Below, in pieces: positions 8,554 through 17,341 of a stretch of DNA of 64,000 nt. The translations under genes and the position numbers were made by a program. This DNA is from Wolinella sp052170135 (lineage in GTDB: Bacteria > Campylobacterota > Campylobacteria > Campylobacterales > Helicobacteraceae): positions 36,550-100,549 of the forward strand of contig JBQNBC010000006.1 in the NCBI GenBank assembly GCA_052170135.1, written 5' to 3'. The notes under the pieces were generated by a model. That model had not been told where the DNA came from. It saw nothing but the letters and a program-made list of their open reading frames with translations, and made no database searches. Within the stretch, counting starts at the first letter, position 1, and every line of letters starts with the position of its first letter.

Positions 8554-10200
8554 ATGAATGCAAATTTTTCACAAAAAAGATATAAAAATAACATAGCGTT
8601 AATTATTTTTATATCTTTTATCCCCTTTTTTATCTACGACTTTTATAAAAATTGGACAACACTGCAAGGTGTACAAGAGCGTGTGGCTGAAAATACGATT
8701 CTTCAGGTCGATTCTTTAGTAAGAATCCATAGTCAAGCACTATTTTCTGTGCAAAAAGAGATGACACTCCTATCAAAAGTAAATGTAATAAAAGAGGCAA
8801 AGAATCCAGAATGCACAGAGTTTTTGCGTGCCTTTGGTGCGCTTTCGTCGTCTTATGTAAATTTAAGCGTGACTGCCCCAAATGGAAAGATTCTCTGCTC
8901 GCTAACTTCGCTCCCGATTATTGCTGATGAGATTGTGCCGACTATGATGCGTGCGCAAAAAGAGGGGAGATTTATCATTGGCGAAACCGTCAAAGCCGTA
9001 AAGCTAAACTCAATTGTTACACCATTTGCACTGCCTCTTGAGCCTGCAAAAGGGTTACTGTCTCCTATGCTAATTGCCTCTGGAAATATAAATAGCTGGT
9101 TTAACGAAGTTTCACTAAAGCGTAGCATCCACAAACATGTATCGCTTTATATTATAGGTGCTCAAGGGGAGGTATTAACGACATATCCACAAAATACTGC
9201 ACCGCTTGATATGAAACTTTTAGAACATATAACTACGCGCACCAAACTAAAAGAGCGAGCTGCACAGGGAATTTGGTGGCGCGAGGGTGTTAGTAGTGAT
9301 GGCAAGCGACTGATGATGATTTTGGAGCGACAAGGTAATATTAAAATCATTGCCACGCTTGATTTGGGTGCCATTGAGAGTGAAGATAGTAGAGTGCTTT
9401 GGCAGAGCTTAGCATATCTTTTGGCGATGATTTTAGGTGCATTTTTGCTTGCGGCTTTTACTGCGCGTGAGCTAATTTTTAAAGAGGTAAATGCCCTGTT
9501 TAAGATTGCTATCAGTCAATCAAAATATACAGCCACTTCAGAGCTTCTGAGCTCTATAGCACATCAGTGGAGACAGCCACTAAATGGTCTAAATCTACAA
9601 GTGTCTTTACTGCGAGATTCTATCGAGGGCGACTTAGGTAATAAGAAGGAGTGGATAGAGCATCTATCTATGATAGAGCAGACAATACATTCGCTTTCGC
9701 ATAGTATTACACGATTGTCAAATTTCTTTAAGCAAGATAAGCTAAAGCAGAAATTTCGTATCCAAGTCGCCGCTAAAGAGGCACTCTCTTTTGTCAAAAA
9801 CTCCTTGGATGAGAATTCGATTTCATACTCTATTACTGGCGATGACGTGGAAATTACTCAGTGTAAAAATGAGTTGGTACAAAATATCTTAAGTCTACTG
9901 CAAAACTCTATCGAAGCATTTGGTGCTAGCAATATACAAGGAGCGCGTAGCATTGAGATAGAAACACGCGAAGTTGGGAATCTAGCACAAATTATTATTC
10001 GTGATAACGCAGGCGGAATCAATGAAGAGATGGTTGATAAGCTATTTCAGCCATATACTACTAGTAAATTCCAAAGCGAAGGCGTAGGGCTATCGCTATT
10101 TATTCTAAAAAGTATCATTGAGCGTGAAATGGGTGGTACGATTAGTGTGCGTAATGTCAATGGTGGTGCGGAATTTACAATTTCAATTCCATTAATTTAA
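8554..10200 (+). CDS. Membrane sensor histidine kinase with extracytoplasmic sensor domain
   Basis: A 548-residue sensor kinase. One N-terminal membrane helix (about residues 14-32), a periplasmic domain of about 250 residues that resembles Cache-type sensors in size and placement, and a second membrane helix (about 285-305) precede the catalytic core. The phosphoacceptor is H337 in SSIAHQWRQPLNGL, of the HQWRQPL type. The ATPase domain has an N box (LLQNSIEAFG), G1 (DNAGGI, about residue 484) and G2 (GVGLSL). No response regulator gene is adjacent, so it is an orphan. luxS follows after 11 nt with its own AAGGAG, so the two are probably one transcript. The signal is unknown. Confidence 0.88.
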   Translation: MNANFSQKRYKNNIALIIFISFIPFFIYDFYKNWTTLQGVQERVAENTILQVDSLVRIHSQALFSVQKEMTLLSKVNVIKEAKNPECTEFLRAFGALSSSYVNLSVTAPNGKILCSLTSLPIIADEIVPTMMRAQKEGRFIIGETVKAVKLNSIVTPFALPLEPAKGLLSPMLIASGNINSWFNEVSLKRSIHKHVSLYIIGAQGEVLTTYPQNTAPLDMKLLEHITTRTKLKERAAQGIWWREGVSSDGKRLMMILERQGNIKIIATLDLGAIESEDSRVLWQSLAYLLAMILGAFLLAAFTARELIFKEVNALFKIAISQSKYTATSELLSSIAHQWRQPLNGLNLQVSLLRDSIEGDLGNKKEWIEHLSMIEQTIHSLSHSITRLSNFFKQDKLKQKFRIQVAAKEALSFVKNSLDENSISYSITGDDVEITQCKNELVQNILSLLQNSIEAFGASNIQGARSIEIETREVGNLAQIIIRDNAGGINEEMVDKLFQPYTTSKFQSEGVGLSLFILKSIIEREMGGTISVRNVNGGAEFTISIPLI

Positions 10201-10211
10201 AAGGAGAATAG

Positions 10212-10703
10212 ATGCCATTATTGGATAGTTTTAAGGTCGATCACACGAGAATGCCAGCCCCAGCTGTGCGGCTTGCTAAGGTTATGACGACGCCAAAGGA
10301 CGACAAGATAGCTGTTTATGATTTGCGATTTTGTAAACCAAATCAGGAGATTTTAAGCGAGCGAGGCATCCACACGTTAGAGCACCTTTTTGCGGGTTTT
10401 ATGCGTGATCATCTAAATGGTGGAGGAATCGAGATTATAGATATCTCGCCTATGGGGTGTCGCACGGGTTTTTATATGAGTTTGATTGGCGTGCCAGAGA
10501 GTGAGCTTGTGTGTGAGGCGTGGCGCAAATCTATGGAGGACATTTTATCCATAAGAGATGAGGCGCAGATTCCTGAGCTGAATATATATCAATGCGGTAC
10601 GGCTGCTATGCACTCACTCGCTGAGGCACAAGAGATAGCTAAAGGCGTGCTAACGCGTGGAATTTGCATTATGGATAATGACGCGCTAAAGCTTGATTTG
10701 TAG
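10212..10703 (+). CDS. luxS: S-ribosylhomocysteine lyase (autoinducer-2 synthase)
   Basis: LuxS splits S-ribosylhomocysteine to homocysteine and DPD, the precursor of autoinducer-2. It links the SAM cycle (metK at 0.6 kb) to quorum signalling. The 163-residue protein has the metal site H54-x3-H58 within GIHTLEHLF plus C128, the catalytic E57, and C83 in PMGCRTGFYM. All residues needed for activity are present. It sits 11 nt behind the sensor kinase gene. Confidence 0.98.
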   Translation: MPLLDSFKVDHTRMPAPAVRLAKVMTTPKDDKIAVYDLRFCKPNQEILSERGIHTLEHLFAGFMRDHLNGGGIEIIDISPMGCRTGFYMSLIGVPESELVCEAWRKSMEDILSIRDEAQIPELNIYQCGTAAMHSLAEAQEIAKGVLTRGICIMDNDALKLDL

Positions 10704-10949
10704 CTGAATTCTGAGGTCGGCTTAGATTCTCGCTCAAGGCGGAATCGAGTGCTTGAGAGGCTAGCAATCGCTTTTTTGATTCTTTGCGCTTTTGTCGTTG
10801 CGTGATTTTTAAGCACGATTTCTCGCTTAGCCTCGGCTTTAGTTTTTATTTCGCAAAGCAACCGCCAAAAAATCGCATGAAAAATTAAATTTTATCTCTC
10901 ACTGTTAAGTCGCAAGGCAACTTGACGTGGGTGTAGCGATTTTGAATAG

Positions 10950-11117
10950 TTTTTAAATGGCTTTAAAGCTAGACATGAAAAAATAAACCCTGACTTTGGA
11001 AGCCTGAAAGAGCACGCGAAAGTTTTACAGTTTGATATCCAATCTCTGAGACGTTTCATGAGGGAAGTGTCGATGGCATTCAAAACTGAAGGCAGTTTTA
11101 CCTCTTTAGATCGTTGA
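10950..11117 (+). pseudogene. Coding remnant, unknown family
   Basis: A plus-strand frame of 55 codons without a start codon reads as ordinary protein (for example NPDFGSLKEHAKVLQFDI, then SLRRFMREVSMAFK) and ends at TGA 11115-11117. The amino-acid composition is protein-like, whereas the other frames here are broken by stops. I do not recognise the family. It is best read as the tail of a lost gene. Confidence 0.35.
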
Positions 11118-11176
11118 ATAAGCTGGGTTATATAAAGTATGAAGATGGCAATTGCAAAAGAAGGCATGGTAAAGAA

Positions 11177-11419
11177 ATGAAAGCAAGATGTATTGTGTTA
11201 GCATAGATTTTGGCAGGTATGCTATTCGCTAGCGATTACCATGTTGACAGATATGAGTTCAAGAAAATATCACAGAGGCTCCAAGAGACCGGTTTCTAAT
11301 CGACAATGCAACTGGCAGGGTTTGGAATATTGTCCTAAGGGGCAAGAGTGAAGATAGTGGAGTTGGTTTTTAGCCCGATTCCATTTGATAGTGGTGGATA
11401 CAGCCCAGATATTGAGTAG
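11177..11419 (+). pseudogene. Frameshifted small exported protein
   Basis: The piece begins MKARCIVLA, then an in-frame TAG, then ILAGMLFASDYHVDRYEFKK, together resembling a signal peptide and mature start. The reading continues in another frame as DRFLIDNATGRVWNIVLRG and in a third as VELVFSPIPFDSGGYSPDIE before TAG. The segment with F-L-I-D-x-A-T-G-R-V-W resembles small secreted proteins of Helicobacter in my recollection. One stop and at least two frameshifts make it a pseudogene. The family assignment is tentative. Confidence 0.5.
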
Positions 11420-11472
11420 AGACTAAAGCAGGGTGTTTCTTTGGCGCGATTCTTGATTCTCGCTTGCACTTC

Positions 11473-12234
11473 TCACACTAGCCCACCAAATAGCCCCATG
11501 CGCCCAGTGATACCATCGCGACGGTATGAAAATAGCCTCTCATCACATGCGCTACATCGCTCATCTATGAATATATTTTCTGGCGGTATCTTTAGTGATT
11601 GTGCCTCGTTGTGTAGGCAGGCGATAAGGTCTAGCATATGTCTATCATCGTGCATACCTACTCCTATGCCAAGTCCCTCTCTAGCAAATCTCTCTGCTAT
11701 ATCTCGCCCGACTTCATAACAGCAACTGCGAATAGATGCGCCTATGTATAGCTTTATATTTTGTATTTCGCTACCGTATTTTTCACGCATTTGATTGATT
11801 GCATGTGTGAGGATTCTTAGGCGTACACCCTCGCGTCCAGCATGTAACAGGCAGAGTGCGCGCTCGTGTTGGTCATATAGCGCGATAGGATTACAGTCTG
11901 CGACCATTATTAAGAGTGCGACATTTGGATCACGCGTCATTAGACCATCGCCAACTAATTCACACTCAATGCTATTCTCGCTCACCTCATGTATGACATT
12001 ACCATGTACCTGTGTGAGCGAAAATAGCCTACGGGAGGCAAGTCCAGCCATCTCTATTGCGATGGCTCGATTCTTTTTGACTAGATGAGGCTCATCTCCC
12101 ACGTGGTAGGCGATATTTAATGATGAGTAAACCCCTTTGCTCACGCCTCCATTACGCTCGCTTAAAAATAGTCGAACGCCGTGAAAATGTGCGGATTTTA
12201 AATCTTTTGTTTCTACTGTGCTATATAGTCTCAT
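11473..12234 (-). CDS. pgeF: PgeF/YfiH family (laccase-domain) protein
   Basis: A 253-residue member of the multicopper-oxidase-like YfiH family. It is known as peptidoglycan editing factor PgeF, and relatives act on purine nucleosides. The conserved metal-site pieces are visible: the QVHGN segment, VADCNPIAL, LLHAGREG and the C-terminal CSACDERLFSYRRDG. It lies 34 nt downstream of bioD on the same strand and may be co-transcribed. Its biochemical role here is inferred from the family only. Confidence 0.88.
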   Translation of the reverse strand: MRLYSTVETKDLKSAHFHGVRLFLSERNGGVSKGVYSSLNIAYHVGDEPHLVKKNRAIAIEMAGLASRRLFSLTQVHGNVIHEVSENSIECELVGDGLMTRDPNVALLIMVADCNPIALYDQHERALCLLHAGREGVRLRILTHAINQMREKYGSEIQNIKLYIGASIRSCCYEVGRDIAERFAREGLGIGVGMHDDRHMLDLIACLHNEAQSLKIPPENIFIDERCSACDERLFSYRRDGITGRMGLFGGLV

Positions 12235-12268
12235 TTGCTACCACCTTCAGACCACAAGAATCCATGGT

Positions 12269-12976
12269 TTATATGTTTAGTTTCGATAATAAAATTTCGG
12301 TAATTCTGTCTAAATCTCGCTCTAAAAATAATATCTCCTCGCCACTCTCACGCCAAAATGGCTCACTGATTTTTGCAAATTCATCAGCCTCCTCCTCGCG
12401 CAAATTTAGTGCTAGAGTATATGGAAGTGCGCGTGATTTTAGAGCCTCTATGCTTAGGAGTGCTTCATTTATGGAGCCAAGGCGCGCTGGAAGAACTAAA
12501 AGTGTATGTGCACCCACTTCCTTTGCTAAGTCAATCATGAAAAAATCACGTAAAATGGGTACCAATAGCCCACCAGCACCCTCTATTATTAGAGGATTTG
12601 CGCGTGATTTCATTGCTAGAATTTGACTTATAATTCTCTTTATATCTATCTCGCGTGCTTCGCTAAGCGCGCTAACAAATGGCGAAGCAGGCAGTAAAAA
12701 GTGCTCAAAACATATTGAGTTATATGTGATTTTGGAGCTCGATTCTTCTGTGTCGCTCAAGAATCCTTCTTTAAGCTCGTTTAAAATCCCAAGCCTATCC
12801 ATTGTTTCTAAAATTGCGTAAGCATCATGTGGAGTTGGACTTGCGCCTGTTTCGATTGGTTTTAGTGCAAGCGGAGAGAATCCAAGCTTGTGTAGTGCTT
12901 CCAAGATTCTTATAGTGGCATATGTTTTGCCTACATTTGTGCCAGTAGCCGAGATAAATAACGGTCTCATTAGCAT
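12269..12976 (-). CDS. bioD: Dethiobiotin synthetase
   Basis: BioD closes the ureido ring of dethiobiotin from 7,8-diaminopelargonate, CO2 and ATP in biotin synthesis. The 235-residue protein starts with the P-loop-like ATGTNVGKT (K17, T18), followed by LALKPIETGA and the later EGAGGLLVPI segment. Two in-frame ATGs are possible, 12976 and 12970; the second gives the more typical N-terminus MRPLFISATGTNVGKT. It diverges from clpS with a 39-nt spacer, and bioD near clpS is a Helicobacter arrangement. Confidence 0.93.
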   Translation of the reverse strand: MLMRPLFISATGTNVGKTYATIRILEALHKLGFSPLALKPIETGASPTPHDAYAILETMDRLGILNELKEGFLSDTEESSSKITYNSICFEHFLLPASPFVSALSEAREIDIKRIISQILAMKSRANPLIIEGAGGLLVPILRDFFMIDLAKEVGAHTLLVLPARLGSINEALLSIEALKSRALPYTLALNLREEEADEFAKISEPFWRESGEEILFLERDLDRITEILLSKLNI

Positions 12977-13015
12977 GCCTTTGCGCGTGAATTTGGATAG
13001 AATGAAGCTAAAGAT

Positions 13016-13345
13016 GTGATTTTACCACGAGGAGTGGCGGTGGCTAGAGGTAGTGAGGTAGAAGTAGAGAATCGTGATGAAGTAGCTACGAGCGAGCCTT
13101 TGCGCTTTAAAGTGATTTTATTAAATGATGACTATTCGACTATGGAGTTTGTCGTGGAGGTGCTTGTGGAGGTTTTTAATAAGAGCTTTGAAGAGGCATT
13201 AAACATAATGCTAGATGTGCATAAAAAAGGGATGGGCGTATGTGGAATTTACCCATACGATATAGCGGAGACGAAGGTTGCTCAGGTAAAGAAGCGTGCA
13301 AAAGCGGCTGGCTATCCGCTAAGAGCGATCACTGAGGAGTGTTAG
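13016..13345 (+). CDS. clpS: ATP-dependent Clp protease adaptor
   Basis: ClpS delivers N-degron substrates to ClpA. The 109-residue protein has the signature FKVILLNDDYSTMEFVVEVL and ends GYPLRAITEEC. The N-terminal 28 residues form the usual flexible extension. No ATG is available before the core, so the GTG at 13016 is the likely start. It abuts clpA directly (TAG then ATG), so the pair is translationally coupled. Confidence 0.95.
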   Translation: MILPRGVAVARGSEVEVENRDEVATSEPLRFKVILLNDDYSTMEFVVEVLVEVFNKSFEEALNIMLDVHKKGMGVCGIYPYDIAETKVAQVKKRAKAAGYPLRAITEEC

Positions 13346-15625
13346 ATGATTAATAATGAGCTTAAGACTATCTTTAGCGATGCAATTTTGTTTGCTAAGG
13401 AGCGCAGACATGAGTATCTGACGATAGAGCATATTTTTTTAGTGATGCTCGGTAATTTAGAAGTGATTGAGATTCTTCGCGCGCATGGTGGAAATATCTC
13501 GCTCATGAAGCAGCGTGTAAGCCGCTACCTTGTAGATCAGATGCCACCTGTTGCTGTTGATTCTGATCCAATGGAGACGTTGGCACTCACTAGAGTAGTG
13601 GAATCGATGATGAATCATGTCCGTGGTTCAGAGCGCAAGGAGGCTGGTATAGGCGATCTGTTAGCAGCAATTTTGGAGGAGGAAAGTTCATTTGCTACTA
13701 GTGTGTTAAAGTCGCAAGGAATCAAGCGTGTTGATATTTTAGAGACGATTAGCGAGCGCGCATACAAAATAGAGGCGGAGCGCAAAGATTCTGGAAATGG
13801 CGAGGAGAGCTACCTAGAGCTTTATACAAAACCGTTAAATACTGCTGCAAAAAATGGCGAAATAGACCCGGTCATAGGGCGAGATTCTGAAATGGATCGT
13901 GCGCTTGAAATCCTCTGCCGTCGCAAGAAAAACAATCCGTTACTAGTCGGTGAGCCCGGCGTAGGGAAGACCGCTATTGCTGAGGGATTGGCTCTAAAGA
14001 TCGTGCAAAATAGTGTGCCGGAGATTTTAAAAGATTCTCAGATTTTCGCACTTGATATAGGTGCACTTTTGGCTGGAACGAAGTATAGAGGTGATTTTGA
14101 GAAGCGTATAAAAGGCGTAATAGAGGAGCTTAGCTTGCAAAGCGGGGCGATTCTCTTTATTGATGAAATACATACTATAGTTGGTGCTGGTGCGACTAGT
14201 GGCGGGAGTATAGATGTCTCAAATCTTCTAAAGCCAGCTCTAAGCAGTGGCAAGCTTAGATGTATTGGTGCTACAACTTATGGTGAGTTTAGGAATCTAT
14301 TTGACAAAGACAAGGCACTTTCCCGGCGATTTGCCAAAATAGATGTCAAAGAGCCAAGCGAGAGCGATACGATTCTTATCCTTGATGGGCTAAAAACACA
14401 GTATGAGAAACACCACTCCGTACGCTATACGCGCGAGGCGATAGAGGGTGCAGTTAGGCTATCAGCGCGTTATATTCAGGATCGATTCCTTCCGGATAAG
14501 GCGATAGATGTGATTGATGAGGTTGGTGCTAGTTTTCGCATGGCTGGCAGAAAGGGCGAAAAGATAGTACTAAAGGATGTAGAAGCCATCATAAGTAAGA
14601 TGGCACAGATTCCTGATATTAGTGTCACAAGCGATGATAGAGAGCAGCTAAAGAATCTAGAATCGCGCCTAAAATCGCGCATCTTTGGGCAAGATGAAGC
14701 TATAAAAAGTGTGGTAGCAGCTATAAAGCGTTCTCGTGCTGGGCTAAATGCGCCAAATCGTCCGATAGGCTCTTTTGTCTTTGCTGGGGCTACTGGCGTG
14801 GGTAAGACTGAGCTAGCGAGAGAGTTGGCTAGGATTCTTGGAGTTCATTTTGAGCGATTAGATATGAGTGAATACATGGAGAAGCATACCGTTTCGCGCC
14901 TCATTGGTGCGCCTGCTGGGTATGTGGGCTTTGAGCAGGGTGGACTGCTGACTGAGACAATACGTAAGCATCCACATGCGCTGTTATTGCTTGATGAGAT
15001 AGAGAAGGCACATCCGGACTTGCTGAATATTTTGCTTCAGGTTATGGATTCTGCGACATTGACAGACAATAATGGTCAGAAAGCTGATTTTAAAAATGTT
15101 ATTTTAATCATGACCTCAAATGTGGGCTCTAAGGAATCAAACGTCATGGGATTTCAAAAATCGCAAAGCACTCGGCGTGATGGTGCGATAAAAGACTATT
15201 TTTCGCCCGAATTTAGAAATCGCCTTGATGCAGTAATACACTTTGCACCGCTTACGATTCCTAGTCTTGAGAAAGTTGTGCAAAAAATATTAGGAGATCT
15301 AAATGCACAATTAAGCGAGCGAGGAATCTCAATAGAAATATCTAAAAAAGCACTCACATATCTAGCGCAAAAGGGCAATGACGAGGATCTTGGCGCGCGT
15401 CCAATAGCGCGTTTAGTTCAAGAAGAGATAAAAAGTCCACTAACAGATGAGATACTTTTTGGCAAGCTAAAAAAAGGCGGTGAAGTGCGCATAAAGTGGG
15501 AATCTGTTAGGGGTATTTTCTTTGAGTTTGGTATGTCTAGCGCTACTGGGCGTAAAAAAGAGCAAACGGATATATCAAAGACAAAAACTGCTTCTAAGCG
15601 CATGTCAAAAAGCAGTCTGCAATAG
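13346..15625 (+). CDS. clpA: ATP-dependent Clp protease ATP-binding subunit ClpA
   Basis: A 759-residue Hsp100 unfoldase that feeds ClpP. It has an N-terminal double Clp-N repeat, a first AAA+ module with Walker A GEPGVGKT (about residue 203) and Walker B LFIDEIHTIVGAG, then a second module with Walker A GATGVGKT (about residue 481) and Walker B LLLLDEIEKAHP. It lacks the long middle coiled coil of ClpB, which supports ClpA. The C-terminal 30 residues are rich in Lys and Ser and look like a lineage-specific tail. clpP is not in the window. Confidence 0.96.
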   Translation: MINNELKTIFSDAILFAKERRHEYLTIEHIFLVMLGNLEVIEILRAHGGNISLMKQRVSRYLVDQMPPVAVDSDPMETLALTRVVESMMNHVRGSERKEAGIGDLLAAILEEESSFATSVLKSQGIKRVDILETISERAYKIEAERKDSGNGEESYLELYTKPLNTAAKNGEIDPVIGRDSEMDRALEILCRRKKNNPLLVGEPGVGKTAIAEGLALKIVQNSVPEILKDSQIFALDIGALLAGTKYRGDFEKRIKGVIEELSLQSGAILFIDEIHTIVGAGATSGGSIDVSNLLKPALSSGKLRCIGATTYGEFRNLFDKDKALSRRFAKIDVKEPSESDTILILDGLKTQYEKHHSVRYTREAIEGAVRLSARYIQDRFLPDKAIDVIDEVGASFRMAGRKGEKIVLKDVEAIISKMAQIPDISVTSDDREQLKNLESRLKSRIFGQDEAIKSVVAAIKRSRAGLNAPNRPIGSFVFAGATGVGKTELARELARILGVHFERLDMSEYMEKHTVSRLIGAPAGYVGFEQGGLLTETIRKHPHALLLLDEIEKAHPDLLNILLQVMDSATLTDNNGQKADFKNVILIMTSNVGSKESNVMGFQKSQSTRRDGAIKDYFSPEFRNRLDAVIHFAPLTIPSLEKVVQKILGDLNAQLSERGISIEISKKALTYLAQKGNDEDLGARPIARLVQEEIKSPLTDEILFGKLKKGGEVRIKWESVRGIFFEFGMSSATGRKKEQTDISKTKTASKRMSKSSLQ

Positions 15626-15708
15626 CTAGGAATCCATGGTTATACGTGTTTTTGTATCCCGCTTGTGTTGGCTTGGATTTTTGCTTTTGAATTGTGCTTA
15701 GTGTTTGA

Positions 15709-15724
15709 TGTGAAATAGATCACA
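15709..15724 (+). promoter_or_regulatory. CRP-type palindrome
   Basis: TGTGA-N6-TCACA occurs here as a perfect 16-bp palindrome. It matches the consensus used by E. coli CRP, which is not established for this lineage. It lies 30 nt upstream of the small ORF at 15754. It may be chance. Confidence 0.25.
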
Positions 15725-15753
15725 ATAAGCACCGCATGATGGAGGAAACTCAC

Positions 15754-15903
15754 ATGGTTGCTGGATTTTTAGCGACCGTAAAAGATATACGTGGAGACAA
15801 AGGTATTGCTAAGAGGGTTGGGATTCTTGTGGTTGCTTGCTTGAGATCCCGCATTGACGCGGAATCTCAAAAGCTATTGGACGACAAAATCTGTAAAGAA
15901 TAG
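15754..15903 (+). CDS. Possible small protein overlapping the fliL 3' end
   Basis: A 49-codon frame starts at ATG 15754 behind a good ribosome binding site (GGAGG, 8-nt spacing) and reads MVAGFLATVKDIRGDKGIAK, then a hydrophobic-basic stretch, ending in KICKE. It overlaps the last 30 nt of fliL on the opposite strand. I do not recognise the family. The RBS and upstream palindrome argue for it; the overlap and short length argue against it. Confidence 0.3.
   Translation: MVAGFLATVKDIRGDKGIAKRVGILVVACLRSRIDAESQKLLDDKICKE
15841..15870 (-). terminator. Stem-loop behind fliL
   Basis: TTGAGATCCCGC pairs with GCGGAATCTCAA across a 6-nt loop, with one wobble position. It starts 4 nt past the fliL stop on the minus strand. 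No T-run follows, so termination may be partial. Confidence 0.45.
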
Positions 15904-16419
15904 ATTCACAACCTTACCATCAACAAGAAACTCATTTAACCTATCAATCAGCTCACCTTTTAATTTGTCCTTGCCCTTGACTGTGGAGATTTCTTCTATA
16001 CTCTTAGATGAGAGAATCGCAATCACTGTATCACGTATTACAGCACGTTTTGTATCTAGCTCGGCAGTTAGGTTTGGCTGGCTTATCTCGAGATTTATCG
16101 TCGTTTTTAAGTATCTGCGACCACTTTGTGTTGTGAGATTTACGATGAATTGGTCAAGTGGATACATCTGCCCGACAGTGAGATAGCTACCACCACTACG
16201 TGGACTACTACTAGCACTGCTTTGTGGCTGTGCTGGAGCTACTTGCGCTGGAGCTTGGGTTTGTTGCGTGTTCTCTTCTGGCTCGCCACCGCTAAGCATA
16301 ATCGCTATGATGACACCAGCGATGATGAGTAGCAATGCTATGACACCAGCGATGATGTAGATTATCATCTTACTTTTTTTTTCTTCGCTCTGCGTGCTCT
16401 CTTTTGTCTCATCTGCCAT
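15874..16419 (-). CDS. fliL: Flagellar basal body-associated protein FliL
   Basis: A 181-residue inner-membrane protein: a short charged cytoplasmic N-terminus, one membrane helix (about residues 19-42), a Gln/Pro/Ser-rich linker and a periplasmic FliL domain. The domain includes YPLDQFIVNLTTQSGRRYLK and the C-terminal LFFTDFVVQ, as expected for the family. FliL surrounds the flagellar stator. It is a single gene, divergent from the MlaE-type permease, with a stem-loop at its 3' end. Confidence 0.93.
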   Translation of the reverse strand: MADETKESTQSEEKKSKMIIYIIAGVIALLLIIAGVIIAIMLSGGEPEENTQQTQAPAQVAPAQPQSSASSSPRSGGSYLTVGQMYPLDQFIVNLTTQSGRRYLKTTINLEISQPNLTAELDTKRAVIRDTVIAILSSKSIEEISTVKGKDKLKGELIDRLNEFLVDGKVVNLFFTDFVVQ

Positions 16420-16505
16420 GATTACGCCTTTACTTAAGTGTTATGAGGGCTTATTATACAATTTTTGATAAGATTAAGAAAATCAATTTCTGGTAGTGTT
16501 TTGCG

Positions 16506-17300
16506 ATGATAAGTGCGTTTTTTGGGGCGTTTGGGCGACCTTTTATAATGTTGTGGCGAGGGCTTGGTGGATTTGGCGGATTCTTGCTATTTCACTTTCG
16601 ACTTTTGCCAGCATATTTCACGCCACCATTTCGTTTGCGTGAAGTTTTTGTGCAGATGGAAAGTATCGGCGTTGGCTCATTTTGGGTCATTGTGATGACG
16701 TCTACATTTACTGGTATGGTGCTTGCTATTCAGTTTTATCAGGGGTTCCACCAGTTTGGTGCGGAAAATTTTATGAGCTATCCAATCTTTTTGGCAATTA
16801 CGCGTGAGCTTGGGCCAGTCTTTGCCGCGCTGATGCTAACCAGCAGAGCGATATCTGCGATGGCAGCAGAGCTTGGTAGCATGAGGGTGAGCGAGCAGAT
16901 TGATGCGATTGACACGCTTGCAGTCGATTCTCGTCGCTATCTAGTTGTCCCGAGAATTGTAGCCTCGACTCTTTCATTACCATTACTTGTCATTTTGTTT
17001 AACTTTATCGGAAATCTATCTGCCTACCTCATATCCATAAATGTCCTTGGCGTGAACGAGGAGAGTTATAAGAGTATTATTCGTCAGTATTTGGAGCTTG
17101 GCGACCTTATGACATCACTTGCTAAGGCGTTTGTGTTTGGCTATCTTATTTCTCTTATTGGTACATACATTGGGTATAGCGCAAAAGGCGGCGCACGTGG
17201 GGTTGGTAGAGCTACAACAAGTGCGGTTGTGTTTAGTGCCGTTACTATTTTTGGAGCGAATTATCTCCTATCAGCACTATTTTTGGCACTTGATTGGTAG
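16506..17300 (+). CDS. mlaE: MlaE-type ABC transporter permease (lipid asymmetry)
   Basis: A 264-residue inner-membrane permease of the MlaE/YrbE family, which moves phospholipids between inner and outer membranes with MlaF ATPase and MCE-domain MlaD. Family landmarks are visible: FTGMVLAIQ, ITRELGPVFAALMLTSRA and AAELGSMRVSEQIDAI. About five hydrophobic segments follow. The partner genes mlaF and mlaD are not next to it; instead sapC follows after 41 nt. Confidence 0.9.
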   Translation: MISAFFGAFGRPFIMLWRGLGGFGGFLLFHFRLLPAYFTPPFRLREVFVQMESIGVGSFWVIVMTSTFTGMVLAIQFYQGFHQFGAENFMSYPIFLAITRELGPVFAALMLTSRAISAMAAELGSMRVSEQIDAIDTLAVDSRRYLVVPRIVASTLSLPLLVILFNFIGNLSAYLISINVLGVNEESYKSIIRQYLELGDLMTSLAKAFVFGYLISLIGTYIGYSAKGGARGVGRATTSAVVFSAVTIFGANYLLSALFLALDW

Positions 17301-17341
17301 GCTAAGAATCTAGTGCTTAAAACTAAATTTTTGGAGTAAAA

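Larger units (their letters stand above)
10704..11472. other. Gene-poor decayed region
   Basis: No intact gene is visible in about 770 nt between luxS and pgeF. The first 180 nt hold weak inverted repeats (for example CTCAAG/CTTGAG at 10733-10757) that may end the luxS transcript. The rest holds two decayed coding pieces, 10950-11117 and 11177-11419, listed separately. Confidence 0.6.

Noticed and set aside
10892..11167. 91-codon minus-strand frame behind luxS
   Set aside because: It has no ribosome binding site and the plus strand of the same stretch reads better as a decayed gene (10950-11117).
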